Shown: positions 13,401 through 30,993, counted from the stretch's first letter. The stretch is 64,000 bases of DNA from Ziziphus jujuba (GCF_031755915.1 NC_083379.1:47810001-47874000), one strand, 5' to 3'. The notes: generated from the sequence alone by a model not told the origin. Translations and numbers: made by a program.

Positions 13401-14976
13401 ACAGATATCGGCACTATACAATGATGAAAAAAGTATTAGAATGAATATTAACAGTTAATCAGATAATAAGTAAATCAACCAATTTCTCACACAACAATCG
13501 CTAAAAAAACCTAACATAGACTATCAAACTGCAAGTCTAAAACTTCACAAACAAAAGACAGACATGAGCATGGGACAAGTATGCATCTGAGCATAACTAC
13601 AGGCATATACAGGAGTAAATTACGTAACCAAAGCCGATAGATGTAAGCAGACCACATGTACACTGTTGGCACACAAAGAATAAATCTAAGTATACAATAT
13701 AACCAAGATATCAACTGAGGGAGAAGCTTACCAAATCCTTCAGGATCCTTGCTGATGAACCTCATTAAATGATCAGTAGTAGCCAAATTCAAATCACTGA
13801 AATAATACTCCACCTACAATTAATTAAGCCACACAAATAATTAAAAATTATAAATTATAAAGGCATGAAACAAGAAATAAAATACTACAGGGTGAAAATT
13901 AAGGTTGCCTAAGAAAACGCATGATATTGAAGGAATACAGAAAGTTCACTACCAAATAGACAGTTAAATTGACTGACATTAAATCAAGCATGACTAAACA
14001 CAATAAATTTACAGGGGATTGGAAGGAGATTTATCTTAAAGACTTGAGATGGTATAGGCGTGAAAATGCGGAATCAACGGAAGGAAAAAAATAAGGTACA
14101 TGACTTTGAAGCATATATTTTATATATTATATAAATTTCTATACCCTCCATGTGAACAACTACAACATTGAACGAGTAAGATAACAATTGGAAGTTTAGG
14201 AGGCATTTTATCAGTTTGGCAAAAAAGAAAGAAAGAAGCTTGCTAGAGCAGCATTCAAATAAGTGGGTGTCAGTGGTGAATCAGTATCAAAGGGGCATAT
14301 AGTTATGTATAAATTGACTAGTGTAGTGTCGTAAGATATAGATATAGTCGAATCAGTTTGAGAAAAGAAGCAAGCAAAATGGGTATATGTAATATATATA
14401 AAAAGAAGGAAAGGAAAAAAAAAAAAAAACCTGGTTCAAAATCTTGAGAGCAGCGTCGTCGGAGAGCTTAGACTTGGAGTTGGAGTTGGCGTTGGCGTTG
14501 GAGGAGTGGGCAGAGTGATCCACTGGATCAGCGCCCTGGCCCTGGGATTGCTGTTGATGGTGTTGGTCAGAAGAACCAGGTGGTGCATAGAAGTGATGAT
14601 GCTGGTGGGGTTGATACTGTAGCTGGAGATGGGGATGAGGATGATGGTGCTGGGGATGGGGATGGTGATGGTGGTGGTGGTGGGGGTGGGGATGGGGGTG
14701 GTGATGGTTCTGAATGGGGATGACGTGAGGCACGTGAGGGTGAATGGGTCCCACAGGAACATGGAAAGGAGGGGGCTGGAAAGGCGGAGTAGGAGGAGGA
14801 GGAGGAGGAGGAGGCGGAGTAGGGATCGTGTGGGGATCTGCGCGAGGGGAGGGGACGAATTCGGGAGCACGGGCGTTGAGTCTGCTAAACGAAACGTTTC
14901 GAGAGAGAGAAAGAGATGGATCTGATGACGATGATGATGATGATGAAGCAGCAGCCGGGGCTTCGTCTTGGGCCAT
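10414..14976 (-). CDS. LARP6B: La-related protein 6B (LARP6B): La motif, RRM-L, PAM2 motif
   Basis: RNA-binding protein of the LARP6 family, expected to bind RNA through the La motif plus RRM and to contact poly(A)-binding protein through PAM2. Ten exons (minus): 14976-14431, 13813-13732, 13413-13319, 13191-13120, 12846-12767, 12669-12570, 11801-11754, 11670-11602, 11240-11091 and 10677-10414, giving 501 aa. Residues 31-44 (SRLNARAPEFVPSP) form a PAM2-like motif. Residues about 88-150 are very rich in His and Pro. The La motif starts at 183 with VEYYFSDLNLATTDHL and continues through PISVVASFKKIKALT. The RRM-like part includes SRIIVAENLPEDHCHQNLMK and HAFVEYESVELAEKAA. The C-terminus is Gly/Asn/Arg-rich and ends GPRMPDGTRGFAVGRGKPVS plus a few residues, a typical LARP6 end. 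PAM2 together with genomic position fits LARP6B; LARP6C is the alternative. Confidence 0.93.
12363..12427. repeat. Short tandem duplication (unit about 34 bp) in a LARP6B intron
   Basis: Two adjacent copies of the segment beginning AAAGAAAGTTTGGAAAAGGA and ending CACATGACA. It lies in the intron between exons 6 and 7 of LARP6B and has no visible function. Confidence 0.85.
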
Positions 14977-15872
14977 TGCTTCTCTTTTGTCCCTTGTTCA
15001 GTTGTTGTTTACACTTAGCAAGCTAGGGTTTCTTTCAACTTCCAATCCAGAGGGAGATATAGCCCCCTGTCACTGTCACTTTAGGAAGGAGAGACGACTT
15101 CCCTCGGTCAGATTTCAGGGGAGGGCAAGGAGACGGGGAGGAGGAGGAGGAAGAGAAAGAGAGGCTTTTGTGTCTCATATTTGGATTATTTTATTTTATT
15201 TTTATTTTTATTTTTATTTTTATTTAATAATTTATATAATAAGAAAAAATAAAAAATAAAACATCTGAATTTGATACGATGAATCTGAGTGTAGTAAACC
15301 ATAGTAGACACTGATCTGATCTGAATTGGCTGCGAGTGTGGGACCACCCTTTTTCCTCCACATCATATCATATGAACTTGGAATCCACACCTTAATGCCA
15401 GCTGCCTCCCCTTCCAAGTCCTAAAGCCCAAAGCCCAAAGCCCAAAACCCAAACTTCTTCCCACTAGCTTTACCTATTTATCTAACTCGATAAGGTAAAC
15501 TAGTAACAATTAACCAAATCCCAATGGCCAATTCAGTTTATTATTATATTAACAGATTCATGTCAATTACTTCCAAATCGAATGCCATCACAATAAGTTA
15601 GCTCCTCCAAATTACATTTCTTAGACCCTTTTTTAGAGGATGCAATTTAACGCTGATTTTTTTTTTTTTTTTTTTTTTTTTTTGGGGGGGGGGGGGGGGG
15701 ACAACAGAATGCCATTTAAGATTGATATCATCATCATCATCTTCTTCTTCTTCATATTTACTACCACTTACAGGCAAACGCCCTTCATGTGATGACGGAA
15801 AATTTAATTGAAACCAACCACCCTAAACATAACTTGGTTAATCATCATCAGCATCAACTTTATTTGTAACAT
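14977..15872. promoter_or_regulatory. LARP6B promoter region with tandem TTTGGGC boxes; ITPK4 3' flank
   Basis: At 15424-15454 four tandem copies of GCCCAAA(A) read, on the minus strand, as repeated TTTGGGC. These resemble the TGGGCY site II elements of growth-related plant promoters. They lie about 450 bp upstream of the minus-strand LARP6B start. A TTTTA/TTTTTA array sits at 15185-15225. A 27-bp poly-T followed by a 17-bp poly-G run lies at about 15657-15700. The last part is probably ITPK4 3' UTR. No gene is visible. Confidence 0.5.
15657..15700. repeat. Poly-T then poly-G tract
   Basis: About 27 T directly followed by 17 G, downstream of ITPK4. It is the second long poly-G run in this window. 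Confidence 0.9.
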
Positions 15873-21197
<5,325 letters not shown>

Positions 21198-21526
21198 CGT
21201 CCGATTTCGATTGATTGATTCACCGCAACAAGACCCACCGAGGACACTTCTATGCTTTGCCTGTGCCCAATGCTATACAATTAGCGAATTTACGCAATCG
21301 CCCCTGCATCGTAAATCCTAAACAAGCTTCCTCTACTTTTTCCTCTCTCTTCCCTCGTGATTTGATTCTGGTGACTTCACTTTTTAATTTAATACGCTAT
21401 TATTATTGTTGTTGTTATTTATTTATTCATTTCTCGATTGAGCGTGAAATTCCAACATTCCAATCCTCACTGGACTATTTTCGAAAAGATTTATTAATTA
21501 TTATTATTATTATTATTATTTGTAAT
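21198..21526. promoter_or_regulatory. ITPK4 5' UTR and proximal promoter, cut off by a hAT insertion
   Basis: About 330 bp between the ITPK4 start and the left end of the hAT element. It contains no other gene. TATT/ATT repeats lie at 21405-21425 and 21492-21520. The hAT insertion separates this proximal part from the original upstream sequence. Confidence 0.45.
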
Positions 21527-22789
21527 TAGGGGTGGGTAAATAATCGGTGGAACCAATTCGGACCGATAAATCTGATCGAACCGAACACGCATAGATCGGA
21601 TCGGTTGGACAATTTAGTTTGTCTATTACGAAAGAAGAAACGGTTTGGTTTGGTTGTCGGTTAAATACTGAGCTATGCTTAAATTATCCGAACCGAACCG
21701 GTTGTTTAATTATTATAAAAATATAGATATATATGTATATATATATATATATATATAATTACATTATTATATTATAATAATTTGATTTAACCAAAAAAAA
21801 AAAAAAAAAAAAACACTCTTTCTCTCACTCTCGGGCCTCTCTCATTCGATCTCATTCTCTCCCCCTCCTCTTTCACTCTTTGTCTCTTAAAAAAAAAAAT
21901 AGGGTAAAGCTCTTTGGAACCTAACTATTTGAAACACTGTCACTCTTAGTCACCACTCACCAGCGACTATCAACAAGCATCTCATCCAGTCCCCCGCCAT
22001 CTTTCCAACAAGGTAATCTCTTTCTTCCGTTCTCTCATTCACTCCCAATCTCTCACAATTTCACCCTCTCGATCGGACCTCTCACTCTCTCTATCTCTCT
22101 CTATCTCTATCTTTTGCTCTAAAATTCAATCTCTCTATCTTTTTTACTTTCACTCTCACTTTCTCACTATCCAATCTATATCAAAACCCTAGCTCTCACC
22201 ATTACTCTGCAGTGGGCCAGTGGCTGTGAGACCATCAACAACCTTGATTCCCATCATCTTGTCATCAACCACTACGTTAATTCTCAGGTAATTTTGTAAA
22301 TTTCTATTTTCTGTAAAAAAAATTTCCCCTTTTAGTTAATTTGTATAAAATCACTATTTCAAAATTATATATTTTTCTTTGATGATCTCAAATCTCAATA
22401 TTGATTGTTTAATGTTTATTGATTGTTGGATTTTAATTTTTGAGAAAATTGGTCGTTCAAAGGTGAGGCAGCTCCGTGGTTCGTGGTCGTGGCTGTGTTA
22501 TGCTCGTGTGTGGCTCTGTGCTTAAAGCTACGATAACGGTAAGTTGTTCTATTCTCTCAAACTCTAACTGGTTGTGGTTGTGGATGGATAAAGTGTGGTT
22601 GAATTGTCTCTATGAACTGTTGTATCGTAGTATGTTTCTTTCAGAGCTGAATTGTATCTGTGAAATGTTGAATTGCTTCTAAAATAGTTTAATTATGACA
22701 GTTCATATGGTTTTAAAGTAGTTTTAGTGTGAGAGTTCATATGTTTTTAAAATGCTGAATTGTGAATTGTATCTCCGAATTGTCTTTGA

Positions 22790-23170
22790 AACTCTATTTT
22801 TATGAAATTTTGAATTTAAATCGTGAGACTGCTTGCATTTCAGAGTCTTTGTGACTCCAAAATTTTTGAAATTGCAATTTTAAACAGGTTAGCTTACATT
22901 TCAGAGTCTTTATGATTCTGAATTCCTAAAATTGAATTTTAAAAAAGGTTAGCTTTCATTTCAGAATCTTTGTGACTATGAATTTTGAAATTGCTGTTTA
23001 ATTTGTAGTTTTTGTGGAATTATGGAATATTTTGCAATTTTTGAATATTGTGGAATATTATGGAATTGAAGTTGAATTTGGAACTGTTTAAACAAGTTAT
23101 TTGCATGTTTGTAGTTGCAATTGTGCAATTTTAAAATGGTTAGCTTACATTTCAGAGTCTTTGTGATTCT
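22790..23170 (+). repeat. Degenerate tandem repeats in the hAT leader
   Basis: Around four spaced copies of a segment like GTTAGCTTACATTTCAGAGT followed by CTTTGTGATTCTGAATTT occur at about 22835, 22885, 22948 and 23140. They lie between the leader and the transposase start and contain no ORF. Confidence 0.7.
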
Positions 23171-23523
23171 AAAATTTGTAAATTGCTGTTTAATTTGTAA
23201 TTTTTGTGGAATTGTTGAATATTGTACAGTTTCTGAATATTGTAGAATTTTTTGAGTATTAGAAGTCTAAGAGACAGTAATTTTTAAAAGAGAGCAATTT
23301 TTTCAAAGCTTTAAAATCATCTCTCTTTTATTCCATTTCATTGCATTGTAGCCGATATATGTATTTAAAACAGATGGATCCACATTTTTGAAATTGCTGT
23401 TAAATTTATTGTAATTTAATTGGATTGAGATTGTGGAATTTGTGGCCTTAAATTGTAGTGTAATTGTTGTCTTTTTTTGTTTGTTTCCTCTTATGTAAGT
23501 AGTGTCTTAGATATGCTTGATAT

Positions 23524-25602
23524 GGACCCAGTTAATGCACCTTCCTCTCAAACCCCAATAGGTCAGATCAATCACAACCACTGCCAAAACCTGCATCGTC
23601 TAATGCCAAATCAACATTACCTCCATAACCTCCATTAGGGAAAAAAAAAATGTTTTAAGTCAAGTGATATATGGGATCACTTTGTTAAAATAGAAGATAG
23701 TGATCCTGATGATCCTAGATGTGAATGCATATACTGCCATAAGGATTATGCATGTGGTTCTAAGAAGTGTGGAACTAGTATCCTAAGGAATCATTTGAAG
23801 CAATGTTTGAAAAATCCTTATAAAGTAGATGAAAAGAAGCAAAAGACCTTAACTTTTGATAGGAAGTTCGATGGTAGTGGTAGCAATTTGGTAGCTATAG
23901 TTTTCAACAAAGAGGCATATAGGATGACATGTGCTAAAATGATAATATTGGATGAGTTGCCTTTTAGTTTTGTAGAAGGCCGTGTGTTTAGACATTTTTG
24001 TAGTGTTGCATGTCCTAAGTTTGATCTTCTATATAGAAGAACCATTGTGAGGGACATTTATCAATTGTACTTGAATGAGAAGTTGGCTTTAAGATCAATG
24101 TTTGTTGCGAAGCAACAGAGAGTCAGTCTTACAACTGATACATGGACTTCTATTCATAATGTTTGTTATATGTCATTGACTGCCCATTATGTTGATGATG
24201 ATTGGAGGTTACATAAAAGAATTTTAAGTTTTTGTGTGGTTCCTAATCATAAAGGAGAGGCATTTGGAAAGCTAATTGAGATTTGTTTGCATGCTTGGGG
24301 TATTGAAAAAGTATTCACAATAACCCTTGATAATGCAAGTGCAAAAATAATATAATTGCATATTTTAAAAGGAAAACAGTACATTGGAAAAGTTGTGTAT
24401 TGCATGCTGATTTTTTGCATATTCGATATAGTGCACACATTGTGAACTTGATTGTGTGTGAGGATTTGAAAGAATTAGATAACTCAATTGTTAGCATTCG
24501 TAATGCTGTGAGATATATTATATCCTCTCCTTCTCGATTGCAAAAATTTGAAGAGTGTATAAGTCAAGAGAAAATTGATAGCAAAGCTTTAGTATGTTTG
24601 GATGTTCCAACTAGATGGAACTCCACATACTTAATGTTAGAGTTGGCTTTGAAATTTCAAAAAGCCTTTGAGAGAATGGAGGAGGAAGATGGACATTATG
24701 TTTTCTATTTTGGAGAGGATGATAGTGGTAGAAAGAAGGTTAGACCTCCTTTAGCTTGGCATTGGGATGATGCTAAAGTTTTTATCCAATTTCTTAAAGA
24801 CTTTTATGATGTGACTCTTAAATTTAGTGCCTCGTTACATGTTACCTCCAACATATATTTCCATCAAGTTTCTTCCATACAAAAACAATTGGATGTCTTG
24901 TGTGTTAGTGAGGATGACCGGCTGTGTGTTATGGCAAGGAAAATGAGAGAAAAGTATAATAAATATTGGGGTTCCATGGGAAATATCAATAAATTGCTTC
25001 TAGTTGCAGCAATGCTTGATCCAATATATAAGTTAGATTATGTCTCATTTAGCTGTGGGATGCTTTATGACAATGAGGAAAGTATAGTTACTGAATTGGC
25101 AAGTGGTTTGAAAAATACGTTAATGAGGTTGTATAATTGGTATAATGAAAAAGAAATGGGTTCAGACAATTGTTGCCAATCTTCCATTGGTGTTGAGTCT
25201 TATGGAACTAGTTTGGATAGTAATAGCAATGGATTAAAATAGACCAACTATGCTGACTAGGTTTGGATTGCTTATTTAAGGAAGAGAGAACAAAGCCAAT
25301 GTCAGGAGATCAAAAATGACGTTGATAGGTATTTGGTTGACCCTTGTGAATCTGGTTTAAATAAAGATTTTGATATCCTAAATTGGTGGAGGGTTAATGG
25401 AGAGAAATACCCTGTGTTAGAGAAGATAGCAAAGGATGTATACGTTATTCAAGTCTCTACTGTGGCTTCTGAGAGTGCTTTTAGTACTGAAGGCAGGATA
25501 CTTGATCCTTTAAGGAGCTTTTTAACTGCTAAAATGGTGGAGGCTTTGATATGTTGTCAAAATTGGCTTAATGCTTCTCCAAGTTTGGACAGATTTTTTT
25601 AG
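23524..25602 (+). pseudogene. hAT transposase (BED finger, RICESLEEPER/DAYSLEEPER-like), decayed
   Basis: An ATG at 23524 begins a short frame that breaks within about 40 codons; a stop (TAA) and a frameshift precede the BED domain. The BED zinc finger is readable at about 23671-23805 (WDHFVKIEDSDPDDPRCECI, then YCHKDY and HLKQC). The catalytic core contains LTTDTWTS and TLDNASA (acidic residues present). A frameshift near 24354 moves the reading to another frame, RYSAHIVNL, where the usual Cys is Tyr. Two in-frame TAG codons follow at about 25240 and 25257. The C-terminal hAT dimerisation region ends at 25602 with ASESAFSTEGRILDPLRS. The gene is clearly broken and cannot supply transposase from this copy. 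Confidence 0.9.
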
Positions 25603-25740
25603 AAGAGATGGCGTATTATGAAAGTTTAAATGCAGGTAATGTAATATGCAATTGCAATTATTTTTTTTTATATGCCAATCATATTATTTTTGAATGCTTT
25701 TATGACATTTGCTTTTGTTTGGTGTCACTCCAAGACTTAT

Positions 25741-25850
25741 GCTAAAGCCAAACAGTAGCACCATCTTCGGACAGCAGCAACAAAAAGGATTGATTGTGCA
25801 CTGTAGAGTGGATGGACAGCAGCAACAAAAAGGATTGATGCCAAAGCCAA
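25741..25850 (+). repeat. Duplicated GGACAGCAGCAACAAAAAGG segment
   Basis: Two copies of GGACAGCAGCAACAAAAAGG plus ATTGATG, about 45 bp apart, inside the 3' part of the hAT element. A GGCAGTGGCAGTGG-type array follows at 25980-26060. Confidence 0.8.
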
Positions 25851-26851
25851 ACTTGAAAGCTTTTGACAATGATAAAAGTAACTCTTTTGTTTTATTTTTT
25901 ATTTCTTAATAATTATCACATTATTAAACTAATATTGTATTGGTTTAATTTATTTGATTTCCTTTGTGATTGTAGGCTTTGTGGCAGTGGCAGTGGAGGC
26001 TTTGGTAGTGGCAGTGGCAATAGGAGAGTGGCTTTGGATTTTTGAAGGGTCTGGTAGTGGCAATAGGAGAATGGTAATGACAATGGCACTTTGGAATTCT
26101 GATTTATTATTTTGATATTTGCATTTTGTGTTTGCATTTCTCATTCTCTTTTTTGGCCATGGCAATGGCAGACTAGCAGTGGCATTGAATTTCTTAATTT
26201 TCAATTTTCCCTTTGATATATGTTGAATTCTTGATCAATTTGAATCTGTATTATTAAACATGACATTAGTATTTTAAATTTGTATCTGTATTGTTTTATA
26301 AGCCTGTAATATTTAGTTGAATGCTTGTATTTAATTATTTATAATTTATTATACTTGAGAGAGATGCAGCTGCAAATAGAAATATAATTTTTTTTTTTAT
26401 GTAATTTTGTTTATTTGTTTATGTATAAGAAATGTAAGTTGTTTTATTAGGTCCAAAACCAAAAAGATCCAAGATTGCCCATTCAAAAAAAAAAAGTGTC
26501 CATTTCATACCTAAAAAATTGGATGAGATGGGTATAGGTATGAAAGTAGGCCCAAAATTGTAGGCTCAAAAATAAGCCCAGCCCCATCTGTTCAAAAATA
26601 GATCGAAAATTGTAGGCCCAAAGATAAGCTTAGGCCCACTAATCTGAAATCAAGCCCCAAATCAGAGGCCCACTGATAAGCCCAAATCGACAAGCCCAAA
26701 CCCAAACCAAACTGACCCATTTACTCGGTTAAGTATCGGGTTTCCACTTCTCAACGGGTTGGTTCGGGTTACATTATAAAGATAACTGAATGATCGGTTC
26801 GGTTGGAATTTTCGAATAGAACCGATTCAAACTGAACCATGCCCATCCCTA

Positions 26852-27750
26852 TTTGCAATTATTGAATGCACTTGTAATGTATAATGGTAAACTTAAGACC
26901 TATTTTATATTCAATTTCTTTTTGGAATTTTTTTCACATTATTCTTTTTTCTAAAAAGAAAAAAAAAAAGAAAAGAAAAGTTAAGATAGACTAATAGCTT
27001 ATTTACTTACTTAGAGTCGGAAAGAATCAATTAAATTGAAATGAAATGAGAAATTCTTGTGAAAATACTTGCCTAATTGTTTGTTGTCAAAATGAAAATA
27101 TGAAGTTCGTAATCATTGCCGTGTTTGATAACCTGTAGTAATAGTATTCCCTTCCAAACGAATTAAAAAAAAAAAAAAAAAAAAACAACAACAACAACAA
27201 CAACAAGAGCAGCTGAAACCATTAATAATCATGATTACTAAAATGGTCTTTCATTATTCTGTTACTTTAAAGAATAGTTTTGAAAGTTGAAAAGTATTTT
27301 TTATTGGGCATTCCAAGGAATCCGATACCAGAAGAGTTTATTCTTCTTGCTTATGAGGCCACCACCAGCTTTATACCATTGTTTATACCGTACCGTCATA
27401 TAACAATAGTAAATGCAAGATATGAATCCAACACACTATCCCTGCCCCCGGCCTCCGGCTTCGGCCATTACATGGAATGCTACACAGCGACCAATTTTTA
27501 TGACATCATCCTTACTAGTTATTGCAAACAAGATATAAAATTAAATGTCGAGAACAATTTATTGTTGTCCGTAATTGCATGAAAACTGCAACATCCCCAA
27601 ATCATATCTGTATTAAGCATAGCATGAAAGGAAGCAAGCTGATTCTATTATATGATAATGGCAGAGTCAGAGCACAGTTGCTCCAACAGGAGTCACCATC
27701 AGCTTATACACCATCCATTCAAACCATCCATGAGCTCCTGTCTCAAAGAT
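26852..27750. other. Intergenic between hAT element and URH2 3' end
   Basis: Contains an A run and ACAACA array near 27160-27205. The last 400 bp are of more balanced composition and are probably the URH2 3' UTR and flank. The open frames seen on the plus strand lack family features, and I treat them as chance. Confidence 0.5.
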
Positions 27751-30493
27751 TTACGAGTCCATTAGCCGTTCCATGATCAGTTTGACAACAGTGGGAGCAT
27801 CAACTGTGACTGCCACCTTCACCGAGGGTTTATTGGACCATTCAGTGACTTCCTCAAACCTAATGTAGAAGAAACAGATAAATCAGAAAACAAGCACATA
27901 AATGGAGAGACATGAAAGAAAATTGAAAATCTCCCTCCTCCCAGATGCTAAGATGTCATTTTGGCCATTTCATCTTTGGTTATGTGTCCTGACACTTGAA
28001 GAGGCACCAATAAGCAAGCAAGCAGCTGATTTCCATGTGGACAAGGTAAGATATTTCTACCTTTTCTGTTTGTTATATAATATTGTTAGTCCTCTTGTGA
28101 TGCCACTAGTCTGGACTCTGACAACACCTTCTGTGTAAGTGATGAGTGAAGGATTAACAGCCGCAAGAAGTGCTGTTGGATCATGAAGGTAAACTCCTAA
28201 ATCCCAGATCAGAACAACCATCAGTCAGTGGCATGATTATGGCTTATCCAACTCTCCAAATTTCCAAGGACCCATTTCAGTGAATTCATTTGAGGAAAAA
28301 AAAAAAGAAAAAAAAAAATAAAGGAAAAAAAGGACCCACTTCAGGAACAAACCTCTTGTACTGTACGCATCATGATGATAAGAGAAGTACACCTCTAAAA
28401 TTTTGGACAGGTATTGAGCAAATTTCCCTTTTGAACTCGCCAATTCCTCTCTATCAGCATCTACAATATGTGAGAATAAATAAAGTGTATATATATATAT
28501 ATATATATATATTATGTTTTTATTGTCGATAAAAGTCAAAATAAAATACTAGAACCATAGACATACATTTTGTTTTCATCAGTTATAAAAAACTTGACTA
28601 AATGCAGAACATGATACATAATCATAAGAAAAAAGATAGCTTATACAAGACTGCATACAGCAGCACCTAGCATTGAGAGAAGGCCTTTCTACACTTCTGA
28701 ATGGCCTGAGATACTTTCATCAATTGTGATACAAGGAGTGAAACCTCTGGGTATATCTTTACTCTTAAGATTATGATAAATCTGTGATTGGTTTAGCAGC
28801 ACAGAAACTGAGAAAGAAATTTGCAGGATAATTACTACAAAAGACCATGGGAAATATAGGTATGACTCTAACGTAGCTTAAATTACTCTGCCGGTAGAAT
28901 TGAGTAAAATTTGTAGCGGGTGGAAGAAGTTACACAGGATCACCGCATAAGTGGCTCTAACCTGACTACATGCAAAGCAAAATTCATTATGTTGACCTGA
29001 ATTATCAGGGCACTACTACCGGGGAACATTTGTGGTGTTAATTACATGAAAAAATATGATTGAAATAAGGAGTCAAGTCTTCCATGGCCTTACCCGTCAT
29101 GATGACTTGATGAGTAACATTTATTCCTACAGCCAATACATCTGCTCCGCTAGTGAATACAATATCCGCAGCATCTGGATCCCCAAATATCTGGCCATTA
29201 AACCCAAGGATTAGAGATTTTTCATTCTAGGAAGGTAAGGAGATTACAAAGTCATTTAAACAGAACCTGCATGGGTTGCTATAGAAATTCTACTTCCAAA
29301 CCTTGTTGAAACAATGTCAAGAATAATACTTCATTACCTCTTTGGTCCTCAGTCTCAACACAAAATAAGAAATGCTAATTCACAACTTCAAGTAGAAGCA
29401 ATAAAAAGAGAAGAAGATAAAAATATCTATGCCCTGTAAAAGAGTGTGTGATCGACAAAGTAAATGGCTAGTTGGCTTTCCAACTAAAGTTTACAAGTCC
29501 AAACTAGATCTTCCAGCGCACAACTTACAACTTACATTGGCCTCTGCTGCTGGATTTACATTCCCATTCACTGCAAAAGCACCACCAAGAACAACAATCT
29601 GCCCAATATTCCTGGAAAATTCTGGATCCAGCTGAATAGCCTGCGTATCAAACAAAAAAAAAGAAATTTGCTCCATTAGAAATTAAAGGAAAAACGAAAA
29701 CTTGAAGAAACTCCATTAGGATTAGGAATTATTTGAAGAAGAGAATATTCTGACTGACCAATGCAATGTTAGTGAGTGGTCCTAATGCAACGACGGTGAC
29801 TTGTCCACGGTAAAGATTTGCTTGTTGAACCAGAAAAGAAGCAGCTGAGAGTTCAATCGGCTTCCCTTTTGGGGTAGGGAAATTTTGGTTGCCAAGTCCG
29901 TCAGCACCGTGAACAAAATCAGCAATACGGAGTTTTGTACCTTTCTTTTTACATGGAAATCAAATTAAGATTCGTTCAAATGAAAGAAAACTTTAATTTT
30001 ATTCATTTATTTATTTTTATTTTACCCAAAAAAAAAAAAAAAAAAGGAGGAATGAATTTAGGATAAATCATATACAGTGATGGTGACATGAGATCCTTCA
30101 GCCACGGGGATATCAGTTCTCTCTGCAACCTCCAACTAATCCTCATCCAAAAGAATGAAAAAAAAAAAAAAAAAAAATCAATGAAATAAAAAGAAAGAAA
30201 GAAAGAGTTGGATTTTGATGCGTGTATGGATGTGGGTGTGGGATACCAAATGTAAAGCATTTCTGGTGGCGAGAGTGGTATAAACGTTGCCGTAAATAGT
30301 AGTAAGTCCGATAACTTCCACCTCCGGCGACCGTAAAGCCACAAAAATTGCCATCGTATCATCTGAGCTAACATTTTGTAATTTCAAATCGTCTACTCAC
30401 GAAACAAAACTTAATCGAAATAAGCGTGAATGAAGCGCATAGCCACATACCAATACCCGGGTCGGTGTCGATGATAATCTTCTTTGCTGCCAT
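27751..30493 (-). CDS. URH2: Uridine nucleosidase 2 / nucleoside hydrolase (URH2, NSH2)
   Basis: Inosine-uridine preferring nucleoside hydrolase that cleaves ribonucleosides to base plus ribose in nucleoside salvage and breakdown. Nine exons (minus): 30493-30451, 30362-30247, 30135-30076, 29944-29759, 29640-29536, 29190-29094, 28460-28353, 28196-28061 and 27859-27751, giving 319 aa. Residues 9-16 are DTDPGIDD, the calcium/active-site signature, split by intron 1. Later family strings are LRIADFVHGADGLGNQNFP, VVALGPLTN, GNVNPAAEANIFGDPDAADI and GVYLHDP, with H243 and D244 in the expected C-terminal active-site position. The sequence is closer to Arabidopsis URH2 (At1g05620) than to URH1. I chose the ATG at 30493 (MAAKKIII); an upstream in-frame ATG at 30589 would add a Ser/Glu-rich 32-residue leader not seen in the family. 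It is divergently arranged with the 682-codon gene, 500 bp apart. Confidence 0.95.
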
Positions 30494-30890
30494 GGCGCCC
30501 GCCGTTTCTGATTCTGATGCTGAGTGCGGTTCACACGCAGATTCAGATTCAGATTCAGATTTTCGCAACTCCAACCATTGACTCTCCAATTCAACTATCT
30601 ATTTCTAATCCCCCTAATAATAAAAATAATTAAAAATTCCAATTTTTTGCTTTTTTTTTTTCTGTTTTTTTAAAAGACAATTATTGATTTCTAAAATTAA
30701 AAAAATTAAAAAAAAAAAAAGCAACTTCAATTAAAATTACCAAAAAGTCCTATTCCATCACTTTCAAATCATCAATGAAATCATGCGTCATGCTTGAGAG
30801 CTTCTTCAGCAGTTCATCCGATCCGGGACCGGTGGTGAGCGAGTGATGGCATTTCAGCAATTATGCTCAAAATAAAGGGCTAAAAAGTTT

Positions 30891-30924
<34 letters not shown>

Positions 30925-30993
30925 GAATCGCCCTCCAGTTCACGTTCAAATCCTTTGGCCAAACCCGACACAGAACCATACCAGATCTCCCTC
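30494..30993. promoter_or_regulatory. Shared divergent promoter region, URH2 and the 682-aa gene
   Basis: A 500-bp head-to-head interval. It holds A/T-rich DNA at 30600-30740 and a GT/CA microsatellite of about 30 bp at 30892-30922, just upstream of the plus-strand start. No clear TATA box was fixed for either side. Confidence 0.5.

Larger units (their letters stand above)
21527..26851 (+). mobile_element. hAT-superfamily DNA transposon, 5.3 kb, with TIRs and 8-bp TSD
   Basis: The left end reads TAGGGGTGGGTAAATAATCG and the right end, reverse-complemented, TAGGGATGGGCATGGTTCAG: imperfect terminal inverted repeats. Flanking 8-mers TTTGTAAT (21519-21526) and TTTGCAAT (26852-26859) match at 7 of 8 positions, as expected for an ageing hAT target duplication. 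Subterminal regions at both ends carry many CGGTTCGGTT/AACCGAACC motifs, likely transposase-binding repeats. A CT-rich leader (21820-22150) precedes the transposase remnant. The internal region is rich in local duplications. Confidence 0.9.

Noticed and set aside
14629..15259. Plus-strand ORFs rich in Gly, Arg and Met opposite LARP6B exon 1
   Set aside because: They are antisense shadows of the His/Pro-rich LARP6B exon and have no family features.
27280..27776. Overlapping plus-strand ORFs of 84-100 codons
   Set aside because: They are antisense to the expected URH2 3' UTR and have no recognisable domain.
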